A DNA stretch of 64,000 nucleotides from Larix kaempferi (GCA_027924585.1 BSBM01000372.1:6617001-6681000); one strand, 5' to 3'; shown: positions 41,721 to 53,736, counted from the first letter of the stretch. The notes: a model not told the origin generated them from the sequence alone. A program made the numbers and translations.

Positions 41721-43127
41721 CTCCTCTCTCTCGATACTCACCAAGGACTGCATTTTTAGTATTTTCTGAATTTTTTCTAATATTTGTTTCCCTTAAGCCT
41801 TACCCACACCTATTTGAACTTACAAAAGTGGGTACCCGTGACTTTGGTTTAGAAAAGGGATAGGAACCCATAGGTTCACTTAATAAAATTTGCTTCTATC
41901 TCCTAGAATGTGAGAAAACACTTACAAAATAGAAAACTACGACTTAGTTTTCACTTTCTATAAATATTTAGGACTCTGGTACCTCAATATTAGAGATTTT
42001 TCATTGTTTTCATTGTTTTTTCATTGAATATTGAAAAAAAAAATTATATATATATATCTATATATATATATATATATTTGGTTCATTTAGGAATCTCTTA
42101 GGAAATTTGATGCATTCGAAGTGATTGCATTTAAAGGAAAATATTATATTAATTTCACTAGCATGCTCCTATAAGAACAAAAAATAATTGCTTTCCTTAG
42201 TTTGAACTGCATTTCTTAAAAAGTTGCATTGTGTTTTGGTTTTGAAAAATTTTGTTTGGTTTTTGTATCATTCATAAGTTTTTTTTCTTTGAGCATATAT
42301 TTCAAGTTTATATCATTCCTTAAACTTACAAAGTTTCTCCTTTTGTATCTTATTATTTGAGAACATATTATTTTTCTCACTTCCACATCCCTTTAAGTAA
42401 AAACAACCATTAAAAGCAATGCTTAATAAAATGAACTAGACTTTTATTTTTTGGTAGAAAAATTACAATAGTCTAGGCTGTAGGGACTTGGTATAGGTTT
42501 GGAGATTCAATTCTCCATGGACATGAAAACTAACAGTAAGACAACTAAAGAGTGCAAAATTTATTACTAGAAAAAAGCATTTGTTGAGAAAGTGCACCTT
42601 ACACATACATCAAGCATGGGGTCAATCTAGAAAGGGATGATTAAGGAAGAATGCATAAAAATAATTTAATCTAATTGATACTAAACTTATGAAAACACAT
42701 GCATTTAGGATTTATCCATACACTATTTGAGCATATCATAAACATGCAAGATCTACATCTAACTAGAGGGGAATGCCATCACATATCATTCATAATACAA
42801 TGAACATAAAATTTTAAGAGGGGAATGTGATCTTCCTTTTCATTCATTCCAAACAACAATGATTACATTTGGACTCATGGACATCATCCAACTCCCCAGT
42901 TCCCCGGTACATCAAATACCCTCCCATTCCCTTATAGTACAATCAGAATGAACTTGAAAATAAACAAATCCCACATTGATAACCCCAACCAACACAGTAC
43001 ATAGATCATGACTACAATCCCCAATCGACAACAACCCCATATCACATATCACGAGGATATTTTATACATTCCTAAGTGGTTAACCCCGACTGCATCAAGA
43101 TGGTTGTAATCCAGTTGATCCTATGCA
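41721..43127. other. Gene-free spacer
   Basis: Contains a (TA)n stretch at 42044-42077. No domain recognised on either strand. Confidence 0.5.
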
Positions 43128-43928
43128 GATGTGTTAATATTGGTTCTTTGTCTTTCTCCATGTCTTCTTCTACATTTCCTTTTGCGTTGACCATGTCTAT
43201 CCTCCGTGACTTGATATTCAAAAATGAAGGAGCTAATAGTCCCTAACACAATCATTGAATCATACCCAAGTCAACTATATTGCGTTGTTGATCCTTCAAA
43301 TGAAGGAGCCAACTCAAGGACTGCAAACAAAGATTGCACTCAAAATTCCTTAAGCTTCTCCACCATATCTCTCTATTTTTCCATCGAAAGGTTAGCATCA
43401 ACGATATAGGCCTATGATTTCTCATTGTCTACCTCAACAAGTTGTTGTTTCTCTACCAGGGAAAACTTAGAATCCACAAAATCGTATAATTGTGGTAGTT
43501 GAAGATATGTCATTTGGGATACAAGGTAGAGCTTGTGCATATTTTTCTTAACCAAAATAGAGGATTTGTGGAGGGAATCTAGTTTTTCATCGACTGCATA
43601 AATTTCCTTGTACTTCTATTTCCAATCCAAGGGATTTGTGATGGCTTGTGATTCATCATGCATCCATTGGATCATTGTTCACAACTCCTCAATGGGATTA
43701 TATTGCTTCTCCAATAATCCAACCCAATCCTTCAAGGAAACAAAAATGATTTGTCTATCTTTGATCACTTGATGGAGCTGAGAATCAGTATCAGAGACAT
43801 CTTGTAAAAAAAAGGGCATCTTGGCCATAAAATCCCACTATTTCTAACAATCCTAATTCTGGGATACTGCCATCTATTCCTACAAATCCTTTTTCTGGAT
43901 CTTTTGGTGCTCCCAAGAAGAGCATAAC
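43128..43928 (-). pseudogene. Gag-like relic, part 3: helical segment with basic tail
   Basis: One minus-strand frame stays readable for about 230 codons with few stops: DSQLHQVIKDRQIIF, LKDWVGLLEKQYNPIEEL, YAVDEKLDSLHKSSILVKKN, LPQLYDFVDSKFSLVEKQQ, NLSMEK and MVEKLKEF, ending in an Arg/Lys-rich stretch (HGQRKRKCRRRHGERQR). The heptad-like spacing suggests coiled coils. I do not recognise the family. By position and strand it may be the C-terminal part of the gag-like protein whose earlier parts lie at 47833-48741 and 55521-55770; this link is inference. Confidence 0.45.
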
Positions 43929-43954
43929 AACTAGAGTTTCCTTTTTCTGGCTCT

Positions 43955-45349
43955 TTTGGCAGGATCCATGCGAACCCCTTGTGCTGAGATAATGTGCCCG
44001 AGATACTCAACTTCCTTCTGTCCAAAAACACATTTAGACTACTTGGCGTGGAGATGATGGTCAGAGAAAAGTTGCATGACAAGATCCATATGTTGGAGAT
44101 GTTCATCCCATGTTTTACTGTAGATGAGGATATCATCAAAGAATACCAGAATGAATTTCCACAAGTAGGGTCGAAATATTTTATTCATTAAGGCCTGGAA
44201 TGTGGAAGGAGCATTAGTGAGGCCAAATGGCATGACCAAAAAATCATAATGGCCATCATGTGTGCGGAAAGTTGTTTTAGGGATATCATCCTCATGAACC
44301 CGAATTTGATGATACCCAGAATGAAGATCCAACTTGGAGAAAAAGTGAGCCCCATGAAGTTCATCAACAACAGGAATTGGAAACTCATCCTTGATGGTGA
44401 GGTGATTAAGTGCTCGGAAGTCAATGCAGAGGCGCCATGACCCATCTTTTTTGCGGACAAGAAGAACTGGAGAAGAAAAGGAACTAGTGCTTGGGCGAAT
44501 AATACCTTGCTTCAATAAGTCCCGAACGAGCATTTCAATCTCTGTTTTTTGGTGAAATGGGTAGCGATAGGGCCTGATGTTAGGAGGAATGCTACCAGGA
44601 AGGAGCTGAGTATGATGGTCTTCTAGCCTAGAAGGTGGCAATCCCACTGGTTCAAAAAAGACACTTGTATATCGATCTAGAATTTGTTGTAGATCCAAAG
44701 GAGTAGTGGAGACCGCTGATGGTTGCATCTGAATGGAATGGATCTTAGTGATGACACCATGTGAATTCTTCTTGAGGATTTTATCCATGTGATGTGAACT
44801 GATGATGCTGAGAGAACCTGTTTGTAATCCTGTCAATGTGTGTTTTTGTCCATTGAGGGAAAACTGCATCCAAAGTTCAGCAAAATCCCATAAGATACGG
44901 CCAAGTGTGCGTATCCATTGAGCACCCAAAACCACATCACATCCACCTAAGGTCAAGGCAAACATGTCAAAATGCAAGGTATAATCTCCCATAGAGATAC
45001 ACACATTTTGACACTTCTCTTTGCAAGGTAAGGTGCCCTTATTGGCAACCATGACTTCAAAGTTGGAGCAAGGATGGATAAAACAATTAGCTTGTTTGGC
45101 AATCCGAGGGTCAATGAAATTATGAGTGCTACCAGAATCAATGAGTATTGTAAGAGGAAGCTTCTTGAAGTAACCCCTGACCCACATTGTTTGGGGGGTG
45201 GTGATTCCAGCTAAAGCATGGAGAGATATCTCTGGTTGGTCATCCTGAGACGGAGGGTCAATAGGCGGTTCCTGAATGTCGATCGAGGCATCCATTATTT
45301 CTGGATCTTCATCACCAATTTCAGAGGCAGGAGGAGAATCCACATCCAA
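43955..45349 (-). CDS. Gypsy-A2 protease and reverse transcriptase
   Basis: 436 open codons (45349-44039), followed by a TAG and the decayed thumb (CVFGQKEVEYLGHIISAQG). Protease: LTILIDSGSTHNFIDPRIAK with Asp-Ser-Gly, GGCDVVLGAQWIRTLG. Reverse transcriptase: EFPIPVVDELHGAHFF, KLDLHSGYHQIRV, MPFGLTNAPSTF and the catalytic FFDD (near 44130-44141) in [13 protein letters not shown]. All core motifs are kept, although the fingers-palm spacing near VVDELHG is slightly short. The acidic N-terminal stretch is the gag-protease linker. Confidence 0.88.
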
Positions 45350-45958
45350 GAGATAAAGCTTTTGCTAAGCACATCTATGTGCTCGAGTGAATTTCTCATC
45401 ACAATTATAGCAAAACCCCTTTTCTTTGCGTGCTTGCATCTCTGTTTCAGACAAACGCTTGATAGGAGTTGGTCAAGGAGCCTGCGGTATAGGTGGTCGT
45501 TGAGAACCCATATTTCGGAAGGGAACAAAAGTGGGCTTGGAGCGTTGTTGGGTTGCAATCTTGTCTTCTGCCAACTTAGCCAACCCTAGGGCTTCCATCA
45601 TTGTGTTGGGACAGAACATTTTGACCTTAGAGCGGATGGCATCCTTTAGACCACTCATAAAACAACTCCGGTAAAAGTCATCGGACAATCCTTCAGTGTG
45701 GTTGGCTAGTTTCTCAAATTTGGTTTGATACTCTCTCACAGTGCCAATTTGGCAAAGTTTAGTGAGGGCTCCTGTGAAGTCATCAAAAGCACTAGGACCA
45801 AATCGTTGCAAAAGGAGTTGGCAAAAGTCTGGCCATTTTGGCTCTTCATGAGCCATGATGTACCAACGGTACCATTGAAGAGCTTCCTGTTCCAAATGAA
45901 AGGATGCAAGCAGAACTTTGTTGACATCAAAATTATTATGCAGACTCGATAGATCCAT
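45350..45958 (-). CDS. Gypsy-A2 gag, main part
   Basis: The open run 45473-45958 holds the retrotransposon gag domain: FHLEQEALQWYRWYI, FDDFTGALTKLCQIGTVREY, LSDDFYRSCFMSGLKDAI, AEDKIATQQRSKPTF. After a stop the same frame continues to the knuckle CYNCDEKFTRAHRCA and then a TAG before QKLYLLDVDSPP. It binds the RNA and forms the particle in this family. It is in the same frame as protease-reverse transcriptase. Confidence 0.8.
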
Positions 45959-46185
45959 CCATTTGGATCAATACCATTGAAGCGAGGAAAATCAAGCTTT
46001 GGACCATGGAAATTGCTGGAAGAAGAGAACCCATTTTCTGATGAAGACTCGGACTGCCGTTTGTTGTTCATAGCTAAATGTTCAAGATGGAGGCCGAGAA
46101 ATTTTTCATCCAGATCCTGGAGTTTGGCTTGGATGGCTACAAGTGCGTCTTCCATGGTTTTTTCTCCTGCACAGGTGACAACCAT
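45959..46185 (-). pseudogene. Gypsy-A2 gag N-terminus, other frame
   Basis: The start ATG is at 46183-46185 (MVVTCAGEKTMEDALVAIQA), matching the Gypsy-A1 start. It reads to FPRFNGIDPNGWIYR and then shifts frame near 45957 into the main gag segment. Confidence 0.75.
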
Positions 46186-46189
46186 AACC

Positions 46190-47440
46190 AAGAGTTTTTT
46201 TTTTTTTTGGTTGATTGGGTAGGAAAACAAAAACATAAACTGCTTCAGTAAAGGAAAATCTGGACTTGGGAAAAAATCTGAAGAGTAATTGGGGTTTGAA
46301 TAGGTTTTGGACACTGTCGAATAGACAGGGAAGCAAAAATGAGGATTTCAGAAGCGGGGTGAAAGAATGGGAAAATTTGGCAGAGGGGGACAACGAAGCA
46401 GAATTCAGAAATGAACTCTGTGGTAAAATTTGAAGGTGATTGGGTGAAATCTGAGGAAGTTATGGCAAACCCTATAAATAGACAAATGTGGGATTTCGGG
46501 CTTTGGGAAGGGGAATTGGGGATAGGGTCCTCAGGAATGAAATATGAAGAATGGGATGACAGGGGTTCCCCGAAAATTTCAAGGGAAACAGAGTGAAAAA
46601 AAGGGAGATATGGAGAAAAAATAGTTTTTTTTTTCTAGACTGGAGCAGCTATGGCTTAGAAGGGATCTGGAACAGATAAATCTGCAATGGCCCAGAAGTT
46701 AGCGGAAATAGAGGGATTTGAAACGGCGCTGAATGGATTGAAAACGGTTGGATCTGGAATGGCTTTCAGAATGGATCTAAACGGCTGGATCTGAAACGAC
46801 GTAGCAGTGATCGATAATAGTTCAACTGAAAATAGATATGAACCCCAGGTATGTGCGGCTTCCTAACAGTTTAGGGGTTTCACTCGGCCACCAATGCTGT
46901 CTGACGGCTTATTTATTGGGGCAGTACCCCTCACTCCACGGCTCAGGTAAAACTGATAATCGCTTTGCCACAAATGACAGCTCTTGGTTTACCTCACGGG
47001 TGGGAACTAGTCAATCAGCTAGGGGTCGTTGCCCTTTTCGCTGGCAAGTCCTCTCAATGGGCTAGCTACTTCGGGGTTCCTATGGTACTCCTCACAATGA
47101 GTTTTAGGGCTTATGGCCAAGTACTTCCCACAATTAAGCGGATAGGGATTATTCCCAAATCCAAACATGCAACAGATGCAAAAAAAAATTTGGCAGAATT
47201 TCACCCAGCAAGCCCAAGAAAGTGCTCTGATACGAAATGATATGAACCGTTACACCAAAACCCCAAGGTGTTAGTGAAGGTTTTCCACTAGGATCGTAAC
47301 ACCCCACCACGCTCCGCAGTCCAGACTCTGGGATGGATGTGCGCCTAGACGGTGGTGTCCCCTTTGCGCCATACGAGCCCCGGGCGAACACTGCAATGCC
47401 GACATTGCCACCCGCTCTGTGACTTGAACCTGGGTGGAGG
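46190..47440 (-). other. Gypsy-A2 untranslated leader
   Basis: Between primer-binding site and gag start; parallels 24510-26058 of Gypsy-A1 without the TRIM. The part next to the primer-binding site (47230-47440) contains TGGTGTCCCC and CGATCCTAGTGG words not seen in Gypsy-A1 and may be an extra insertion. Plus-strand open frames here are incidental. Confidence 0.6.
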
Positions 47441-47441
47441 C

Positions 47442-47453
47442 TCTGATACCAAA
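47442..47453 (-). other. Gypsy-A2 primer-binding site region
   Basis: The plus strand GGCTCTGATACCAAA reads TTTGGTATCAGAGCC on the element strand, next to the LTR. Confidence 0.85.
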
Positions 47454-47827
47454 TGTGAAACACTTGCAACAATTAATTAATAAGAATATGTGAAATAGAA
47501 AAATGACAGAACTTATAATCACTTTTATATTGATCACAGGCCACTTCGAGGGGGCAACCTCCTATGAGCAAGCTCAATACAAATAACTTCACGGTGCCTT
47601 CATAGGTCTCAACACACACTTATATACTAAGCCTAGGCACCAATACTATGGGTCAAAACCATGGGCCACTACAAACTATGGATCAACAATACTACGGGCG
47701 ACTTACAAAGCATATGCGCCAGCAACAATAACAGAAACTATTGATCAACAAATACTACGGGACAACTTATAAAGCATATGCATCCAACAACAATATACTA
47801 ACAAAGTAAAGACATGGGTTCCTAACA
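47454..47827 (-). repeat. Gypsy-A2 5' LTR
   Basis: 374 bp. On the minus strand it begins TGTTAGGAACCCATG and ends GTGTTTCACA. It is of the same family as the 384-bp LTRs of Gypsy-A1. The flank is ACTTC, but no partner LTR exists to confirm a duplication. Confidence 0.88.
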
Positions 47828-47832
47828 ACTTC

Positions 47833-48741
47833 CTGATCAAAATTTCTCTCTAAAAGATAAAATGGAGCACATTGATCTTAAAGTGATCTAGTTTTCCGTG
47901 GGAGGTCGAACATAGATATGGTCATGATCCATACTTAACCATATTTTTGTTGCTTGTGTGTCCAATAATTTCTTGGCCATCTAGGTGATAATGACCACAA
48001 AAATCTACTCATATGAATGCCCAAATGCAACATCATTAAACTAGTAGTTTTACCCATCATTGTGGAGTTTCCAAGGCTTGAATAAAAAAAACCAAAAAAA
48101 TATGTAGGCAACAAATCTTGACCCTTTGGAGGCTACCATTTCCACATATCTAGGGAACCAACAAGTATCCAAAAATAAAATAAGTGGAATATGCATGACC
48201 ATTGGTTCAAGCCTATAAGAACTCATCCAACAAAAAATGGAACCAATTCATTTGGTTTCCTTGGTCGTAGAACTCTGACACATAAATGGTATGCAATATA
48301 CATTCACCCTTTCTGTGTTTTTACATAATGTGTCCTGCAATCGACAGGTAGGAAATTTTTTCTTGAGGGATATTAATGGGGACAATGACTACTCCTTTGC
48401 CAATGCATTGAGTACCATACTTCTCATAGAGGTTAGGCTGCCATTTTTCTATGCTCCTCTTCCCCTCTCCTTGGAAAGTGGATGAAACATATGTGCCCTA
48501 CGTTGATAGCCCTATAAGTTGTTGGATATCTATAACATGAAGTGGAAATTGCTTGTCCAACCATAACAAATTCCTATGCACTTGACTCATCAAAAACTTG
48601 GTGCACAAAATAACTTTCCCTGTAGTTCCAAATACTGGAAAATCCTTTAGTGTTTCCAATGTGGATTCCTGTAAGGGTGTGAATGAGGGATTCCATACGG
48701 TGACAAGTTGACCATTTTCTATGGGGTTGTAATGCATACAT
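47833..48741 (-). pseudogene. Gag-like relic, part 2: conserved plant retroelement gag core
   Basis: The minus strand reads QLVTVWNPSFTPLQESTLET, GKVILCTKFLMSQVHRNLLW, LDKQFPLHVIDIQQLIGLS and, further on with frame changes, HRKGECI, QGNQMNWFHFLLDEFL and NGHAYSTYFIFGYLLVP. The pattern (LMSQ-H-NLLWLD, then DI-LIGL, then NW-FLL-E, then YS-L) is that of a gag-like N-terminal region common in plant LTR elements. Parts lie on both sides of LongLTR-1 and, probably, of Gypsy-A2. Confidence 0.55.
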
Positions 48742-50511
48742 TGTCATGTCCCCAATCAAATGGTTTTTAGATAAATAATTAAGTTGGCCTACCCAATTCC
48801 TAAGGGTTATGTGGAAGAATTAGAACATTGACATTAAACCCCAAGGTCTATAGTTTCTCATGAAAATTAAATATCCTAAATTGATGGTGGAAAAATAGGC
48901 CAATAAATTATGGAATAAATGTTAAATTCTCCAAAATGAAGTGGCATTAAGTCCTAGTTGGACTTCGGGGCACATAAGTGGACATGTGGGGTCCACATGA
49001 GAGAATATTCCTCCTTTAAACATGGAGTCATCCACAAATTCGAGTTGTAAGGGAAGATGTAACATTCATGAAGGAAGAGGAAGGTTCACAGGGACAAAAA
49101 TAGAAAATGATAGATTCTATGACAACTATGACAAGCATTATGACACTTATGACATATTCTATGACACCTATAACACTTATGATAGATTCTATGACATCTA
49201 TGACAATGTAAGAGATAAAAATAGACCAAGAGGGTGCATGAGAGGAGTTCACATCTCTAAATCATACAAATGATTCCCCAATTTGAATTCATGGAGGATT
49301 TGGAGACAAAAGATGAGCCAAGTGTCATGTGGGGCCAATGAAGGGTCATAACTCCCACTCATTCGAATTTCATGAGTAATTAGGAGATAATTTGAGTTCT
49401 AAGGAGGTAAATGAGTCAAATAAAGTTATTAAAATGAGTCCAAGTTGAAATGGAGCAGCTTTTGGTCATTTTTTATTTGCATGTTTGCAATTTGGGAGAG
49501 CTTCAAGCTTGTCCTTGCACGGTGGATGTTCATCCTCCCTGCCTTGGAACCAATTTCCAGGGTGCAAGATTCCCATCCAATTTGGTTTATGGATAGGAAA
49601 TTCATACCTCTCAACAGAGCTTCATGAATATTTTTTGATGCAGGTTCAAACCCCATCTGAGTTCAAGTTCATCTTCTCTCATTCTTCTCTATGCCTATTC
49701 TACTATCTTTCTCTCAATGTCATGTAAATGTGCAAGGGCGCACTTACTGTTTCATATAGTTAGTGGAGGATTGGTATTTCAACTTCATGGACATGTTAGT
49801 TGCTGCATATATCTGTAATAATCATATAATGAGATACATATCTTGAAACACCATGTATTTCAACTGATATTTCCAATCAAGAAAGAGATTCGAGCCATTT
49901 TCCCCATAGCATTTGCATAGTGATTTTGGAATGATGTTGTACCTGTTTTATATCAAAGTTTGATGAGATATTTATACATGTTATGATATGTATATGAATT
50001 TAAGTTTATGTCCCAAATAATGTTTGCATACCCCTAAAGTGTCACTATGGTTTATGATTAAATTCGAGACTCCTTGTCCACCATTTTCACCACAAATTCT
50101 AAACTCTAGAAGCTTATGTTCATTAGGATACCTATTCGACCCTAAAACCAAATCCAATGCTGCACACATATTTTCCTTAATGTCCTCTAACAGATACGAG
50201 TCTCATACCAATAATTAGTGAAGGTCGTATAATGTTTGGAAGATCATTTAATGGAAGACTTGGGGGGATTTCCACTTCTCAAATTAACTAGTCTTGTCCT
50301 GAAACTTATTTCCTTGCAAATTGCATACCATGGATGGGTATACCAGTTGTTTGGGTGTATTATATATGTATTAATGTGTCCTATATCCTCCTAAGTCCCT
50401 CCATACATAATTCAAAACCGTTTGGGATCATTTGGGATAGTTTGGGGTTTCACTAGTCCAAGGTTCGAAAATTGGCGAAATTGTGTGCAAGTCCAAATTA
50501 GGGATATTACA
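48742..50511 (+). repeat. LongLTR-1 5' LTR
   Basis: 1770 bp. Includes a tract of TATGACA-type short repeats (49118-49207) and ends GGGATATTACA one base before the primer-binding site. Open frames inside it are incidental. Confidence 0.92.
49118..49207 (+). repeat. Short tandem repeats of CTATGACA in the LTR
   Basis: About ten repeats of (C/T)TATGACA(A/C)(C/T/G) spaced 9 or 15 bp. The corresponding tract in the 3' LTR (54120-54210) differs in copy arrangement, so it has changed since insertion. Confidence 0.75.
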
Positions 50512-50512
50512 G

Positions 50513-50524
50513 TGGTATCAGAGC
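50513..50524 (+). other. LongLTR-1 primer-binding site
   Basis: TGGTATCAGAGC, one base after the 5' LTR; complementary to initiator-Met tRNA. Confidence 0.92.
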
Positions 50525-50604
50525 ATGGTCCTTGAACTTGTGCATTAATATCATCCATTGAAGAATAATTTTAAGCCATTTCTTTCTATTATTATGAATC
50601 CTAT

Positions 50605-50970
50605 GTGTACAATTCTTATGAGCAACATGAAGAAGAATGTGAATGGTATGAGGAAGAGGTGCCATCATGCAGCACCTATTACAATTTCATAAGGAATGAG
50701 GGTTATTCACATGACCCTATGTATGATGAAGATTTATGTGTTGAACCACCAGAGGATAATTCTATGAATGAATTACAAATATTGAGAGCAACATGTAAAA
50801 CCTTGCCCCAACAATATCAAGCATATCTTGATCTGTATAAGGGAGATACACAAAAGGCCATTCCTTTGGAAGACTTCTTTGATTGGGTGTTTGGACATAG
50901 ACCTAAGAATGAATATGTGGAGTTAGTGAAGAAAGGTTTATTCAATTATTTCAAAATACCTTGGAGATAA
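50605..50970 (+). CDS. LongLTR-1 acidic protein, first open segment
   Basis: 121 open codons, opening with an acidic Tyr/Glu-rich stretch (NSYEQHEEECEWYEEEVPSC) and then MNELQILRATCKTLPQQYQA, YLDLYKGDTQKAIPLEDFFD and VFGHRPKNEYVELVKKGL. There is no in-frame ATG at the start; the frame is open upstream to about 50584 (FYYYESYVYNS). It occupies the gag position and may be an unusual gag, but I do not recognise the family. Confidence 0.5.
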   Translation: MYNSYEQHEEECEWYEEEVPSCSTYYNFIRNEGYSHDPMYDEDLCVEPPEDNSMNELQILRATCKTLPQQYQAYLDLYKGDTQKAIPLEDFFDWVFGHRPKNEYVELVKKGLFNYFKIPWR

Positions 50971-51700
50971 AATCATATATGTCTGAGTGAAAAGGAGGAG
51001 CGAAATGAGGATACCCATGATCCACCTAGTTTTGAAATAGGTGAAGTAGAAGAATCATTACATGAAGAGGATCGAAAGTCACTCCCAAGTGACTCTGAAA
51101 AATATGAATAAATATAACATGATCATGAAGAATATTCCATTGAAAATACTGAATATCATCCTGAGAAAAACTCTACTTTCGACATGAATCAAAGAGCATC
51201 TACTAATGGATGCTTGAACTATGAAGGAGTACCTACTGATGGGTGCTCACACCTCTATGTTGGTGACATAGAGATCACCTTTTAAATTGTTTCTATAAGC
51301 CAAAGTTCCATTAAGCATGAAAATGAAGGCCTTGTAGCAGTTGAAGGATAACCAAGATCAACTTCCCCATCACCACTTGAGCTTAATGAATTTTCTCCAA
51401 GCAGAAAGTACAAAGAAGAGGAGGTCCCTCTACAAGAGCCTCTTTTTCTTGAAGGGTCATCAAATATGAATTAAAAGAAGATCCAAGAGACCCTTAGCAT
51501 ACTCCATGACACTCAAGCATTGGTGTCAAATTATTGTTGTAGATTTTTCTCGTTGAAGGATCCATCCTTCCTTGAAGACATGGAGAAGATTCAAAGAATA
51601 ATGTACAACATCAAAGGTAATGTCATGTCTTTGCTTTTTGATAGAAACAATTTGGTTGAGATTAATGAATGGTTACATGGAGCATACTTGGAAGAATAAT
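50971..51700 (+). pseudogene. LongLTR-1 acidic protein, continuation with stops
   Basis: Same frame as 50605-50970: EKEERNEDTHDPPSFEIGEV, SLHEEDRKSLPSDSEKYE, NTEYHPEKNSTFDMNQRAS, CLNYEGVPTDGCSHLYVGD, SPSPLELNEFSPSRKYKEEE, ILHDTQALVSNYCCRFFSLK and INEWLHGAYLEE. About seven stops interrupt an otherwise protein-like acidic sequence. A frameshift near 51690 leads into the next segment. Confidence 0.45.
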
Positions 51701-51913
51701 GATGATATTCATGAGCTCAAAATGAAAAATGAGCAACTTCATTATAGGTTGCAAGATACTTTTTATTCCTACTATGTTTTAGATTGTCAAATGGTAGATT
51801 TCTTGGAGGGTTCTCATGACATGATGGATCATGAGAAACATGGCAACTTGCAGGTGCTTGATTTGTTTGAAGATGAGCTTGATGAGAACCAAGTAGTTTT
51901 TGTGGTGGAATAG
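51620..51913 (+). CDS. LongLTR-1 third segment, shifted frame
   Basis: 97 codons, of which those after about 51690 (KNNDDIHELKMKNEQLHYRL, VLDLFEDELDENQVVFVVE) continue the acidic protein after a frameshift. The first 25 codons are probably out of frame. The segment after its stop (ELELPLGNGYTLFEEVYD) carries on in the same style. Confidence 0.4.
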   Translation: MSCLCFLIETIWLRLMNGYMEHTWKNNDDIHELKMKNEQLHYRLQDTFYSYYVLDCQMVDFLEGSHDMMDHEKHGNLQVLDLFEDELDENQVVFVVE

Positions 51914-52151
51914 GAACTTGAGTTGCCTCTTGGAAATGGTTACACGCTTTTTGAAGAAGTGTATGATTCCACTACCTTGGAACCAACCTAGGAGGAACGT
52001 TTTGCACTTTTGAGGGAGGTACATGATCCTACCCTTATGGAGCCTTCACATTATGACACTTTTTCATTTTATGAATCATTTGGGTGATTTGGTTCATTCT
52101 CCCACATCCTACACTTCCATGTTTTGCACCATTCATCCTAATTAAGTATCG

Positions 52152-53560
52152 GTGGAAGGTTTCTTTTTGAAGGTGCCACATGAGGAGTATAACAATCCTA
52201 TATCCCCTTTTGAGGATGACATGTCTAGAACACTTTATTATTTACATTTGTAGAAACATCATTTGTTACTTTATGATGGTACACATCTACATGGATGCAC
52301 CTATGATGTTCACTTGAGTCACTTGAAGACTCGTGATTTTATTGGCTCCTTGGTTAGTTCATTTGATGTTGGAGGAACTTCATCCAATAGTTGGGTGAAG
52401 AAATATATGATTGAAGAAAATTATTATTGGAAACAACATCCTTTGTTATTTCTTGATGATACACATATTCATAGGTGTCTTGATGAGAATTCTTTGAGCT
52501 AGTTGAAGTCTCCCTGTTTTCTTTGCTCCTTATTTGGTTCAGATTTTAGTGGAGGTTCTTCATTCACTTCTTGGATAAAAGAAAACATGGCTGATTATTT
52601 TGTTGAATCTTACATTATTTTGGAGAAGCATGGACATAATTTATTGTGGGATGATTCCTACTCTTTTGGTGATGAGACATGGGAATTTCACCCTTTTCCT
52701 TTGAGCTTAAATGGTATCATTCTTAATTCTTGTGTGCATTTGGCACATGAGGACTATCCGGTTCATAGGGGGAGACTTGTTTGTATTCAACCTCACAATG
52801 AAGATATGTATTTCGTTATGGAGAGTCTCTCTTGGTCTCGGCCCAACCTTTAAGAAGTTCATATTTTGATGCAGTGGCCCTCAAATTTTCAATTGTGCAC
52901 TAGATATGTTGAACTTCCAGTGTGGTGGTATGATCTTTACATCCTTGCTTGCATTTTTCATAGTGATGAATTTTTATTGTTGTTACCGATGTTTGGAAAG
53001 ATGCATATGAGACAATGGGATCCTGGCATTCTTTGGAATGTTAGTTTTCCACATGTGACACTGCCACTCAAATATTTGTAACTAAGGCAGTGGGATGTGG
53101 GCAATATTTTTCCTGCAAGTTTTTTTGGTAGAGCATGCCTATCTTTTGGAATGCAATACAAACAATGGGATCCTAGTGTTTCTTGGTTTAAGGTCACTTG
53201 GAGCAGCAGTTCAATTGTTGGTTTGAGAGAGAAATCCAACCTTCAGTTGTTTGAGTTCATCTTTGTAGAGTAGTGTTCTAGTTTCCTATGTGGGATACCT
53301 TTTGAGAGATGGATTCAATATTCACATGCTTGGTGTTCAGGGAATCTCATACTATACATTTTACACCATGCATGTATCAGGATCATTTGGCCCCATGGGA
53401 TCATTTTTGGTATCATTGGTTTCAATTTTTTGGGGAAACAAGTACTATGGTTTGAGTCACCACTTGAGAATGTGACTGTAATCAGAGTAGTGAAATAGCA
53501 AGCATGGTGGTTCCTATCTAAAATTTTCATGGAATATTGAAGACTCAAAGTTTGGAAACT
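52152..53560 (+). pseudogene. LongLTR-1 modular protein with 60-aa and 25-aa repeats
   Basis: One frame is readable for about 470 codons with seven stops (open pieces 52263-52502, 52503-52853 and 52866-53081). Two 60-codon modules lie exactly 180 bp apart (52257 and 52437), with 22 of 60 residues identical, sharing the pattern H-x-LL-x2-D-x-THxHxC, then LS-x-LK, GG and SWxK. A partial third begins near KHGHNLLWDDSY. Further on, (R/K)QWD occurs three times at exact 75-bp steps (53013, 53088, 53163), a 25-residue repeat. No known domain recognised; the function is unknown. Confidence 0.6.
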
Positions 53561-53736
53561 CAGTGGAAACTTCAAATAATTATACAGTGAGAAAAAAGGG
53601 TTGAAAGTTCAGAAAGGGTTTCCAAAATATGAAAGAGTACATGAGTGCCACTACTCAGAGATTGGAAGCAAAGTTTTGGAAAGAAAACAAGTTCTTCAAC
53701 ATCCATTTTTGAAATTTCTTAAGGACAAGAAATCTT

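Larger units (their letters stand above)
43955..47827 (-). mobile_element. Gypsy-A2, 3'-truncated relative of Gypsy-A1
   Basis: On the minus strand: 5' LTR (47454-47827), primer-binding site, a leader of about 1.2 kb, gag, protease and reverse transcriptase to the thumb (about 43955), where similarity stops. RNase H, integrase and the 3' LTR are missing. LTR and leader match Gypsy-A1 and show what that element lost and gained. One frameshift and several stops break the frame. Confidence 0.88.

Noticed and set aside
46838-47240. Plus-strand ORFs in the Gypsy-A2 leader, such as that with GLPHGWELVNQLG.
   Set aside because: The same leader in Gypsy-A1 gives different, interrupted frames; the region is untranslated in the family.
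49022-49273. A Tyr/Asp-rich ORF (YDNYDKHYDTYD).
   Set aside because: It is the translation of the CTATGACA repeats in the LongLTR-1 LTR.
53013-53180. The three QWD repeats as WD40 repeats.
   Set aside because: The period is 25 residues instead of about 40, and the Gly-His and terminal Trp-Asp pattern is absent.
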